A stretch of DNA of 35,799 bases from CAZTJA01 sp964613745 (GTDB taxonomy: Bacteria; Desulfobacterota; Desulfomonilia; Desulfomonilales; Desulfomonilaceae), in the NCBI GenBank assembly GCA_964613745.1, contig CAZTJA010000019.1, forward strand, positions 1-35,799, given 5' to 3'. Shown one piece after another: positions 25,814-33,031 of this stretch. Below the pieces are notes generated by a model that was given only the letters and a program-made list of their open reading frames with translations, did no database searches and was not told the DNA's origin. Position 1 is the stretch's first letter. Each line of letters begins with the position of its first letter. Made by a program: the position numbers and the translations under genes.

Positions 25814-26704
25814 CTACACCTCGTCAATGCGCAGCCATGGTTGCATGTGGGCGGATTTGTGGTGTTTGTTTGCAAGCAATCTTTGTCCGTTCAACCCGAG
25901 TATATGAGACTTCTTGATTTCATCAATGCCGGATGTTTCAATGTCCCTTGCGTATCGTTTTAATCCAAGCAGTGGGAAGTCACTGCCGAAGAGGATTTTC
26001 TCGCTTCCCAGAATATCCGATGCAACGGCCAAGACTTTGGGATCGTACAGGAATGGTGAAGCTGCGGTATCGAAGTACGTTCTATGCATGATTTTCCGAA
26101 CTTCAGGCATGAGTCCGTACACGAATAATCCTCCGCCCATGTGAGCGAGAACGAAATCGATATGAGGATAGGCTCTGATGATGCGCATCAGCCCTCTAAA
26201 ATCCACGGGTATTTTTCCGGGATAATCGTGTCCAACCGGTTCATTTACGTGGATCACCACTGGAACGTTGAACGATTCAACAATGTCCAGACTCGGGCTC
26301 AGAGCTTCAAAATCGGCCAGGCTCCAGCCGCCGTGGTACATGGCAAGCTCTCCAATGCCTGCAAATCCTGCTTTTAATGTCCTTTCGGTTTCTCGATGAG
26401 CTTTGTCGCCGCCTAATGTCGACAACACACCAAAGGGAACAATCCGATCCGGATACCTTTGGTGGAGATTCCAAATTTCATCGTTATTGATTCTGACGAG
26501 TTCATCTGATTCCCAAGGAAAACCAAAAATTACTGCCTTGTTTATTTCGTTGGAATCAAGATATTGGATTATTTCGTCTCCTGAGACGATTTTGGATTTC
26601 GGTGAGGAGTACAAGATCCCGAAAGCGGGATCGTTTGCGCAAAACTCCGTTCGATCAAGTCTGACTCGCTCAGGAAGCAGATGAACATGAAAGTCGATTA
26701 TCAT
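25814..26704 (-). CDS. Amidohydrolase-family (TIM-barrel) metal-dependent hydrolase
   Basis: 296 aa from the ATG preceded by GGTGGA; a GTG three codons further up has no ribosome site. The metal ligands and barrel motifs of the amidohydrolase-2 family are present: DFHVHLLPE (H6, H8), GFAGIGELAMYHGG, VVIHVNEP, VLAHMGGG and ILFGSDFPLLG with the final barrel Asp. Members decarboxylate or hydrolyse varied small molecules, so the substrate cannot be given. It is read divergently from dnaJ. Its C-terminus is followed by AT-rich DNA before treZ, which is on the same strand but 275 nt away, so co-transcription is uncertain. A short upstream reading frame with a strong Shine-Dalgarno overlaps its start. 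Confidence 0.85.
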   Translation of the reverse strand: MIIDFHVHLLPERVRLDRTEFCANDPAFGILYSSPKSKIVSGDEIIQYLDSNEINKAVIFGFPWESDELVRINNDEIWNLHQRYPDRIVPFGVLSTLGGDKAHRETERTLKAGFAGIGELAMYHGGWSLADFEALSPSLDIVESFNVPVVIHVNEPVGHDYPGKIPVDFRGLMRIIRAYPHIDFVLAHMGGGLFVYGLMPEVRKIMHRTYFDTAASPFLYDPKVLAVASDILGSEKILFGSDFPLLGLKRYARDIETSGIDEIKKSHILGLNGQRLLANKHHKSAHMQPWLRIDEV

Positions 26705-26798
26705 TTCTTCCACCGAGAATGGGTTCGGTAAAATATATCATTGAGTTGTGGTTAAACCAAGGCTCGTGAGGTCTAGAGTCCAACGGCGACGTTGTCAT
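26670..26798 (-). CDS. Possible leader ORF overlapping the amidohydrolase start
   Basis: 42 codons beginning ATG at 26798, with AAAGGAGGA 4 nt upstream, the best ribosome site in this interval. It ends at a TGA 34 nt inside the amidohydrolase gene in another frame. No family is recognised, and a promoter-like TTGGTT-N17-TATATT lies inside it. It may be a translated leader that couples to the downstream gene, or chance. Confidence 0.25.
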   Translation of the reverse strand: MTTSPLDSRPHEPWFNHNSMIYFTEPILGGRNDNRLSCSSAS

Positions 26799-26939
26799 GA
26801 GTCCTCCTTTCGCAGGAACGGCTTGACAATAGAGCGTGAGTTAATAAGTATTCTCTGTTGGAATTCGGTTTAGGATTGCTTGTTGCGAATTGTACGACCG
26901 ATCCAATACAAGTTTAGATGAATTGCGGGGAGGTTCCCT

Positions 26940-28073
26940 ATGGCGAAGGACCTCTATGGCGAACTAGGCGTCAAAAAAGATGCCGGAACCGATGAAATAA
27001 AAAAAGCATATCGGAAACTTGCGAGAAAGTATCATCCTGATGTGAATCCCGGAAACAAGGACGCAGAGGAGAAATTTAAGACTATTTCGGAGGCGCACGA
27101 GGTACTATCGGACCCCGAAAAGCGAAAAATATATGACGAGTTTGGCGAAGAAGGTCTAAGAGCTGGTTTTGACCCTGAGCAGGCTCGGCAGTATCGGCAG
27201 TGGCAGCAAACGGGTGGTGGATTCGCCCGAGGGTTTCAAGGCGGGGATTTCGGCGACCAGGGTTTCAGGTACTCAGGTTTTGAAGACGTGTTCAGTGATA
27301 TTTTCGGAGCCGGTGCAGCTCCAAGAAGCGCACAAAAAGGTCGCGATATAGAATCAGCTCTGGATATAGATTTTTTGTCTGCAATAAAAGGAACTACAAC
27401 ACGTATCTCACTTCAAAAACACGAAAGCTGCTCAGTCTGCAACGGAACCGGTCGAGTGTCTTCGTCCGGCGATGGTCCTTGCAAGACTTGTAAAGGCACA
27501 GGGCAGACGCGGGTAGCACAAGGACCATTCAACTTTAGTCAGACTTGTCCTGATTGCGGAGGAACAGGCAAAGGAGGCGAGGTTTGCCAGCAATGCAGAG
27601 GAGCCGGCGCAATACCCAAGACGGAGACCATCGACGTCAATATACCTGCAGGTGTTGACGACGGATCGAAAATCAGACTTGCCGGCAAAGGGGAACCCGG
27701 GCGCAATGGGGGACCTCCGGGGGATCTGTTCATTGTAACGAGAGTTAAGAGTCATCCGCTATTTAGACGAGATGGAGACAATTTACGGGTTGACGTGCCT
27801 GTAACTATTCGTGAAGCTATGCAGGGTGCGGAAATCACCGTCCCAACTCCTACGGGTTCGGTTCAGCTCAAAGTTCCTGCTGGTACGAAATCCGGCCAGA
27901 AGCTCCGATTAAAAGGAAAAGGAGTACCCAATCTCAAGAGCAAATCTCCAGGGGACTTGTTCGTGACAATAAGGGTGCAGATTCCCTCCAGCCAGGATGA
28001 CAAGGCTTTAGCGGCCGCCCAGGTGCTTGACGGATTTTACACTGGAGATGTGCGACACGATTTGCATCTGTAA
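26940..28073 (+). CDS. dnaJ: DnaJ co-chaperone
   Basis: 377 aa type I DnaJ. The J domain carries HPD at 32-34 in ARKYHPDVNPG. A Gly/Phe-rich linker covers about 90-125. All four zinc motifs are present: CSVCNGTG (164), CKTCKGTG (181), CPDCGGTG (203) and CQQCRGAG (216). Two C-terminal beta-sandwich domains contain IPAGVDDGSKIRLAGKGEPG and VPAGTKSGQKLRLKGKGVP. It stimulates DnaK ATPase and presents unfolded clients. GGGGAGG precedes the ATG. A TTGACA (26823-26828) lies about 110 nt upstream, but the matching -10 is poor. No dnaK or grpE is adjacent. The next gene is a CbpM/HspR-like partner, a CbpA-CbpM type arrangement. Confidence 0.95.
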   Translation: MAKDLYGELGVKKDAGTDEIKKAYRKLARKYHPDVNPGNKDAEEKFKTISEAHEVLSDPEKRKIYDEFGEEGLRAGFDPEQARQYRQWQQTGGGFARGFQGGDFGDQGFRYSGFEDVFSDIFGAGAAPRSAQKGRDIESALDIDFLSAIKGTTTRISLQKHESCSVCNGTGRVSSSGDGPCKTCKGTGQTRVAQGPFNFSQTCPDCGGTGKGGEVCQQCRGAGAIPKTETIDVNIPAGVDDGSKIRLAGKGEPGRNGGPPGDLFIVTRVKSHPLFRRDGDNLRVDVPVTIREAMQGAEITVPTPTGSVQLKVPAGTKSGQKLRLKGKGVPNLKSKSPGDLFVTIRVQIPSSQDDKALAAAQVLDGFYTGDVRHDLHL

Positions 28074-28123
28074 TCGTTCGGTTCCGTGTGCTAAGATGAA
28101 ATAAAGTTGAGTTGGACAGTGTA

Positions 28124-28435
28124 ATGGCAGAAGAATTCTACTACAGAAAACAAATTATAGAGTTGATCGAATGTGATGACGCATTCCTGGATGAACTGGA
28201 ACATGAGGAACTGGTTCATCCGGTAAGAATTGAATCGGCTCCGGAAGAAGTTTTCCCCGTAACAGAAGTGGAGAGGATCAGGATAATCAGGAACTTGGTT
28301 CATGATTTAGAAGTCAATCTTGCCGGTGTCGAAGTGATTCTTGAGATGAGGGAAAACATGATTCGAATGCAAAAGCAATTCGATGACATTCTGTGCAGCC
28401 TGGTTCAGGAACTTAAGGACCGTTTTCCCAGGTGA
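28124..28435 (+). CDS. CbpM / HspR-like MerR-family chaperone modulator
   Basis: 103 aa. The first part (FYYRKQIIELIECDDAFLDELEHEELVHPVRI) matches a MerR-type helix-turn-helix with its wing. The second part (VFPVTEVERIRIIRNLVHDLEVNLAGVEVILEMRENMIRMQ) is the diagnostic helix set of HspR and CbpM proteins. A 50-nt gap follows dnaJ. In E. coli CbpM binds the J domain of CbpA and inhibits it; HspR is a heat-shock repressor. Either role is possible. The HTH lacks several residues usual for DNA binding, which favours the CbpM role (inference). A TTG at 28112 would add four residues; the ATG is preferred because GGA lies about 7 nt upstream. Ribosome site weak in both cases. Confidence 0.78.
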   Translation: MAEEFYYRKQIIELIECDDAFLDELEHEELVHPVRIESAPEEVFPVTEVERIRIIRNLVHDLEVNLAGVEVILEMRENMIRMQKQFDDILCSLVQELKDRFPR

Positions 28436-28530
28436 TCGGGTAAGTCTTTTCGAATAATGCATTCTCATTCAGATTTAATGACTGAAAACTTTCCGGACTT
28501 GTTGCCTCACTATATTTCATACCCACAGAC

Positions 28531-28553
28531 CATTTGTTTTGTTGAAACAAATG
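28531..28553 (+). promoter_or_regulatory. Start-codon-masking inverted repeat of the TPR gene
   Basis: Arms CATTTGTTT (28531-28539) and AAACAAATG (28545-28553) with a 5-nt loop. The second arm ends with the ATG of the next gene, and no Shine-Dalgarno is visible upstream. Folding of the mRNA here would hide the start codon, or the DNA palindrome could be an operator. Confidence 0.45.
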
Positions 28554-30146
28554 ATTTCTAAGTGGCCAAAAACGTTATTCCTCTTGATTTTTCCGCTCTT
28601 AGTGTCGGCGCATTCGGCACTTGCTCAAAGCCCTGATACAACTCCTTTCAGATTATTTAAGCAGGCCCAGTCGGAATCCGATCCATTGCGTAAGATTGAG
28701 TTGCTCGATTCCGCTCTCCAGGATCAAACTATAAAAGGTGATCTGTTATCTCAGATTTTCTTTGAACGGGCGATGTCGTACAAGGCGCTGAATGATTGTT
28801 ACCATGCAATCGAGGATCTGAATTCAGCAATGGCTCATTCAAAAAAGCCGTCTCCGGCTCTGTTGGAGAAGGCTCATTGCCTCATACTATTGGATCAATT
28901 AGACGAAGCCTCCCGGGTGTTGGAAACGGCTTTGAACTCAAGGCCGGGGAGTGCTCGCGCGTACATATTAAAAGGAATGATATACGAAAAGGAGGGCTAT
29001 TGGCCCAAAGCGCACGATGAGTATACTCGCGCTCTATTCTTTGAACCTGATTCGACCAAAGCGATGGAAATGCGTGCAAATGTTCTTATAAAGGCAGGAA
29101 ATCCAAGAAAGGCCCTTGAGGATTTAGCGGTGCTGATAAAGACGATCAAAAATAATGCTTCCGCGTTAAAAACCAGAGCCCGAATTCATGCCAAACTGAA
29201 AGAATTTGCGCTAGCGCAGGCCGATTATGCGGAACTCGAGAAGCTGGTTCCAGGTGATGAGCAATTGGTTAAGGAACGAATCGGCGTTTATTTCAGCGCA
29301 GGATTGCCCAACAAAGCATTATCGGCACTCACAGAACATCTAAGAAATAATCCAAACGATCTGGAAGCAGTTACCCTGCAGGCCCGTGCCCATCTGTTGC
29401 TCAAAAACTATCCGGTTTCGAAGAAGATTCTAAAGACGGTTCTCTCGAAAGATCCGGATTCATCCGAAGGCCACTTGCTGGAGGGAATGATAGCAGCCCG
29501 CGAACGCGATTTTGATCAGTCTCTGGCTTCTTTGAATAGATCGATTGAACTCAATCAATCCACCTCGGAAACGTACAAGGAAAGAGCTAAGGTATTTAAT
29601 GAATTGGGGGATCCTGTAAGGGCATACATGGATCTCAGTGCGGCGGCTGAACTGGATCCTTCCGATGGAGACGTCTATGCTCAAAGAGGCTTCACTCAAA
29701 TGCATAGACTTATGTACGATGCGGCCATACAGGATTTCAGTACAGCTCTGGAGCGAATACCGAATGACGTAAATGTCTTATATGGACGGGCTATAGCGAA
29801 TTTCCGCAAAGATGATTTGAGTGAAGCAATGAAAGATGTGGACTCTATTTTGAAGAAAAAACCTGAATCGCCTCGGGCATTAAGTCTGAAGGGGGTAATC
29901 CTTTTCAGAAGCGGCAAAATTGAAGAGGCCCGGGAGGAATTTGATAAGTCTGTAAAGTTGGGACCAGGTGACCCTTCAATTTGGAACAACAGAGGTTTTT
30001 TTCTCTTCAAAATGGGTGAACACGACAGGGCAAAGCAAGATTTTGCCAAGGCACTCCAAGTCGAGAGCGGTCATGAGTTTGCCGCAAACAATTTGTACGG
30101 GCTGAAAGAAGCGATAAAAGCCACGGAGTTACTGCAACAAAATTAG
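28551..30146 (+). CDS. Secreted TPR repeat protein
   Basis: 531 aa from the first ATG (a TTG four codons earlier is also in frame). A clear Sec signal (PKTLFLLIFPLLVSAHSALAQ, likely cut after ALA) leads into about 13 tandem 34-residue TPR repeats of the type A-x-x-x-Y-x-x-AL-x-x-x-P-x-x-x-x-A. No other domain is seen. Such periplasmic TPR proteins scaffold envelope or secretion complexes, but no partner is suggested by context. The repeat run continues to the C-terminus (ALQVESGHEFAANNLYGLKEA). It is followed by the HAD gene after 35 nt, so the two may be co-transcribed. Confidence 0.85.
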   Translation: MISKWPKTLFLLIFPLLVSAHSALAQSPDTTPFRLFKQAQSESDPLRKIELLDSALQDQTIKGDLLSQIFFERAMSYKALNDCYHAIEDLNSAMAHSKKPSPALLEKAHCLILLDQLDEASRVLETALNSRPGSARAYILKGMIYEKEGYWPKAHDEYTRALFFEPDSTKAMEMRANVLIKAGNPRKALEDLAVLIKTIKNNASALKTRARIHAKLKEFALAQADYAELEKLVPGDEQLVKERIGVYFSAGLPNKALSALTEHLRNNPNDLEAVTLQARAHLLLKNYPVSKKILKTVLSKDPDSSEGHLLEGMIAARERDFDQSLASLNRSIELNQSTSETYKERAKVFNELGDPVRAYMDLSAAAELDPSDGDVYAQRGFTQMHRLMYDAAIQDFSTALERIPNDVNVLYGRAIANFRKDDLSEAMKDVDSILKKKPESPRALSLKGVILFRSGKIEEAREEFDKSVKLGPGDPSIWNNRGFFLFKMGEHDRAKQDFAKALQVESGHEFAANNLYGLKEAIKATELLQQN

Positions 30147-30181
30147 TGCGGATGATTTAATTCTTTTGGAAATGAGGATTC

Positions 30182-30967
30182 ATGGCCCGAAAATACTCTG
30201 CGATACTGGCCGATTTGGATGGAACCGTGAACCGAGGGGCGGATCTCATTCCCGGTGTTGCAAAGACGTATGATCTCCTTCGTCTAGCGGGTATTCAATG
30301 GCTCTTTCTGACGAATAATGCCACGAAATCTGAAGAGGAAGTTGCAGGCAAGCTGAGACAAGCGGGGCTGACGGTGACAAATGAACAGGTTATTACGTCG
30401 GCATCGGCATTATGCGCGGACATCGTTCGTTTTCATGTGGGAGTTCACTTCATGGTGATTGGTGAACCCAGTCTGGTGAACGGCGTAGTAAAGAGCGGCG
30501 GTAAACTGACGAGCAATCCTGAAGAGACCGAAGTAGTCATCACTGCCCTGGATACTCAGTTTACCTATGAGAAACTGAAGAAGGCACATCTTGCGTTGCA
30601 GAAAGGCGCTCAGTTCTGGGCCACTAATCGCGATCCATCCGTGCCGGTCGAAGAGGGATTTTGGCCTGGGGCAGGATCTATAGCCGCATCATTGGAAACC
30701 GCGTCCGGAAGGTCACCTGATAAAGTCTTTGGCAAACCGAATCGTTACATCGCCGATCTGGCTTTGATCAAGCTGGGATTAAGCACGCGAGACTGCATAG
30801 TAGTAGGGGATAGACTCGACACCGACATCAATTTTGCAAGAAATGCAGGAATTGATTCGGCTCTCGTGCTTTCCGGAGCAGCAAGACTGGAACATGTGCA
30901 ACAATGGCCGGTCAAACCGGAGTACATTTATGAAAGTCTTCCCGGCATTATGGAATTGTTTAAATAA
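30182..30967 (+). CDS. HAD-IIA family phosphatase (NagD-like)
   Basis: 261 aa haloacid-dehalogenase-superfamily phosphatase of subfamily IIA. The nucleophile block is LADLDGTVNRG (D11, D13). The second motif is LTNNATK, and the C-terminal motifs are FGKPNRYI and VVGDRLDTDINFARNAG. The large alpha/beta cap between them (about 90-170, with VITALDTQFTYEKL and FWATNRDPSVPVEEGFWPG) is the type found in NagD, PhoN-like p-nitrophenylphosphatases and phosphoglycolate phosphatases. The natural substrate cannot be assigned; a housekeeping sugar- or nucleotide-monophosphate phosphatase is likely. The ATG has GAGGA at 4-5 nt. Confidence 0.9.
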   Translation: MARKYSAILADLDGTVNRGADLIPGVAKTYDLLRLAGIQWLFLTNNATKSEEEVAGKLRQAGLTVTNEQVITSASALCADIVRFHVGVHFMVIGEPSLVNGVVKSGGKLTSNPEETEVVITALDTQFTYEKLKKAHLALQKGAQFWATNRDPSVPVEEGFWPGAGSIAASLETASGRSPDKVFGKPNRYIADLALIKLGLSTRDCIVVGDRLDTDINFARNAGIDSALVLSGAARLEHVQQWPVKPEYIYESLPGIMELFK

Positions 30968-31073
30968 ATTGCTTGATCATGGTCACAGGCCCGTACTTCA
31001 CCGGTTTTTGAGCGGCTTCATTCCAAGAAGTTTCCGTGGTGATCTAAACTGAATGTAATTGGAGGGGAATAAG

Positions 31074-31409
31074 ATGACGGAAGTTGAAAAGTTGTATGAC
31101 ATGTTGAGAAAAGTTCAGGAACCCAAAGGCTATTACTTCAATAAAGACAAGGACAGAGTTTTTGAGCTGCTGGAAGCACTCATTGTGAATAAGGAAAGAT
31201 ACGGTTACATGTGCTGCCCCTGTAGGTTATCGTCAAACGACAGGGAGAATGACAAAGACATTATCTGCCCATGTATATATCGTGCTCCGGACGTAGCCGA
31301 GTACGGGAGCTGCTACTGCAGCCTGTATGTCTCCCAAGAATGGAATGAAGATAAGATTTCCCACGACTACATTCCCGAGCGCAGGCCTGCTGAAAAATTT
31401 CCATTTTGA
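31074..31409 (+). CDS. Ferredoxin:thioredoxin reductase catalytic (beta) subunit
   Basis: 111 aa iron-sulfur disulfide reductase that passes ferredoxin electrons to thioredoxin. The cysteine set is CPC (48-50), CPC (65-67) and CYC (80-82), plus an extra C47. Surrounding residues CPCRLSS, DKDIICPCIYR and APDVAEYGSCYC are typical of the bacterial/archaeal subgroup. The plant His in CHC, which stabilises the intermediate, is Tyr here. No variable (alpha) subunit is encoded nearby, as is usual outside oxygenic phototrophs. The ATG is chosen because GGAGGGG lies 6 nt upstream; a TTG further up overlaps that site. It probably reduces cytosolic thioredoxins using ferredoxin in anaerobic metabolism. 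The thioredoxin partner is not beside it. Confidence 0.9.
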   Translation: MTEVEKLYDMLRKVQEPKGYYFNKDKDRVFELLEALIVNKERYGYMCCPCRLSSNDRENDKDIICPCIYRAPDVAEYGSCYCSLYVSQEWNEDKISHDYIPERRPAEKFPF

Positions 31410-31512
31410 TCCGTTGGTCCGGGAGAGAATAGGAACTTTAGAAAAGTTTGTGCTGATCTTCTCCGACTAGAATCTTGTTTGTGCGAAGAAAAGAACGGAA
31501 ACGCTCTAAAAA

Positions 31513-32739
31513 ATGATAAGTCCTCTCGATGGTCTCAAGATCGGTATAGGCGCGTTACGAGTAAATGTAATGCGTTCATTGCTGACAATGTTAGGCATAG
31601 TTATCGGCGTCGGAGCCGTGATTGTCATGGTAGCCGTTGGAGCAGGCGCAAGAGAGATGATCGGTGAACAAATACGGTCAATCGGAAGCAATCTTATTCT
31701 CGTGGTTCCGGGGGCATCGACTTCGGGTGGGGTTCGTTTAGGATCGGGTTCCGTTCACACATTGAGGTCCGCCGATGCGGAAGCGATTGCCAAAGAGCCT
31801 GCGGTTCGGGTTGCGGCTCCCGTGTGGGGCGAAGTAACTCAGGTCGTCTACGGCAATAAGAACTGGCGGACCCGAGTGACGGGAACAACAAAGGATTACT
31901 TTACTGTACGTGAATGGAAAATCTCTTTTGGTCGTATGTTTACTCCTGAAGAGGAAAATCATGCTGCTAAAGTGGCGATCATAGGGCAAACTCTCCTGGA
32001 AAACCTCATGGGAGAGGCCTATCCCCTCGGCAAGATAGTGCGAATAAAAAACGTGCCTTTCACTATAATTGGGGTATTGGAGCGAAAGGGGCAATCACCC
32101 AGAGGTGACGATCAGGATGATGCAGTATTTGTTCCGCTGAAAACATCGCAAAACCGACTATTTGGAACACCGTTCCCTGATGAAGTAAACGCTATACTGG
32201 TTCAAGCCAAAGAGATCCCTCTTATACCTGACGCCGAAAAGCAAATTGACGAACTTCTTACCAGAAGGCATAAGATCGGAAGAGGGCAGGAGAAGGATTT
32301 CACGGTACGCAATCTGACTGAAATCCTGGATACGGCAAGAAAAACGCTCAACATTATGACGACCCTTTTGGGAGCAATAGCTGCCATTTCCTTGCTGGTC
32401 GGCGGGATAGGCATCATGAACATCATGCTTGTATCCGTAACGGAGCGCACCAGAGAAATTGGGATTAGAATGGCGGTAGGAGCGAGATCAGCGGATATCC
32501 TTTCTCAATTTTTGATAGAAGCCGTGGTTCTTTCGATGCTTGGCGGAATGATCGGAATAGCACTGGGCGCTTTTGGAGCATTTATTTTTTCAAAAACCAG
32601 TGGTTGGCCTGCACTCATAAGCCCCTGGGCGGTTCTTGTCGCCTTGTTTTTTTCTGCTGCGGTCGGTGTGTTTTTTGGTTTCTACCCGGCTTACAAGGCA
32701 TCAAGACTCCACCCAATAGAGGCTTTAAGGTACGAATAA
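31513..32739 (+). CDS. MacB-type ABC transporter permease
   Basis: 408 aa. An N-terminal transmembrane helix (LLTMLGIVIGVGAVIVMVAVG) precedes a large periplasmic MacB_PCD domain (SIGSNLILVVPG, the VGVAEW-like VREWKISFGRMFTPEE, VAIIGQTL and PLGKIVRIKNVPFTIIGVL segments) and three C-terminal FtsX-like helices (AIAAISLLVGGIGIMNIMLVSV, then ERTREIGIRMAVGA and VLSMLGGMIGIALGAFGAF). The protein handles mechanotransmission-type export of lipoproteins, peptides or macrolides. Normally an ATPase and a MacA-type adaptor flank this gene, but here they are absent. Ribosome site weak. It ends one base from the stop of a convergent small gene. Confidence 0.88.
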   Translation: MISPLDGLKIGIGALRVNVMRSLLTMLGIVIGVGAVIVMVAVGAGAREMIGEQIRSIGSNLILVVPGASTSGGVRLGSGSVHTLRSADAEAIAKEPAVRVAAPVWGEVTQVVYGNKNWRTRVTGTTKDYFTVREWKISFGRMFTPEEENHAAKVAIIGQTLLENLMGEAYPLGKIVRIKNVPFTIIGVLERKGQSPRGDDQDDAVFVPLKTSQNRLFGTPFPDEVNAILVQAKEIPLIPDAEKQIDELLTRRHKIGRGQEKDFTVRNLTEILDTARKTLNIMTTLLGAIAAISLLVGGIGIMNIMLVSVTERTREIGIRMAVGARSADILSQFLIEAVVLSMLGGMIGIALGAFGAFIFSKTSGWPALISPWAVLVALFFSAAVGVFFGFYPAYKASRLHPIEALRYE

Positions 32740-32740
32740 C

Positions 32741-32908
32741 CTACAGGTCGTCAACCAAATCCTTTAAAGAATCGACATTAATACATTCCCGCAATTCACC
32801 GGCCTTAGGGCTATCGGCTTCCTTCAGTGCATCAATTGGACAGAGGTATTCAATATTTTGGTCATCCTTGACCCACACATATTTAGTATCTAGTGGTTTT
32901 CCAGCCAT
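32741..32908 (-). CDS. Small conserved-looking hypothetical protein, 55 aa
   Basis: A short reading frame with a strong ribosome site (GGAGGAAAC before the ATG), so it is likely real; a longer frame reaching 32971 would ignore this site. The sequence is acidic, with one WVKD block and a single Cys pair (C23 and C42) in EYLCPIDALKEA and LRECINVDSLKD. No family is recognised. It converges with the permease gene with one base between the stops, so transcripts must overlap or terminate inside coding sequence. Confidence 0.6.
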   Translation of the reverse strand: MAGKPLDTKYVWVKDDQNIEYLCPIDALKEADSPKAGELRECINVDSLKDLVDDL

Positions 32909-32963
32909 GTTTCCTCCGAATCTGACTACCAATAAACAATTAGATATTATTGCGTCTGCGTAA

Positions 32964-32992
32964 TTGACCATTGGGTTTTTTTTTTCTAGATT
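32964..32992 (+). promoter_or_regulatory. Candidate promoter of the VKOR-DsbA gene
   Basis: TTGACC (32964-32969), a 17-nt spacer holding a ten-T run, and TAGATT (32987-32992). The predicted start near 32999 leaves about 30 nt to the ATG. Confidence 0.5.
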
Positions 32993-33031
32993 CTATTCGT
33001 ATTTACATTCAAACCTCTCGGGTTCATTGAG

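Noticed and set aside
25609..25875. Cys-containing 88-codon minus-strand frame between the amidohydrolase and treZ
   Set aside because: TTG start inside the amidohydrolase gene without a Shine-Dalgarno; AT-rich and low complexity; no family pattern.
26822..26851. Heat-shock (sigma32-like) promoter before dnaJ
   Set aside because: CTTGACA is present but no matching -10 (CCCCAT or CYTATNT) is found at correct spacing; too weak to list.
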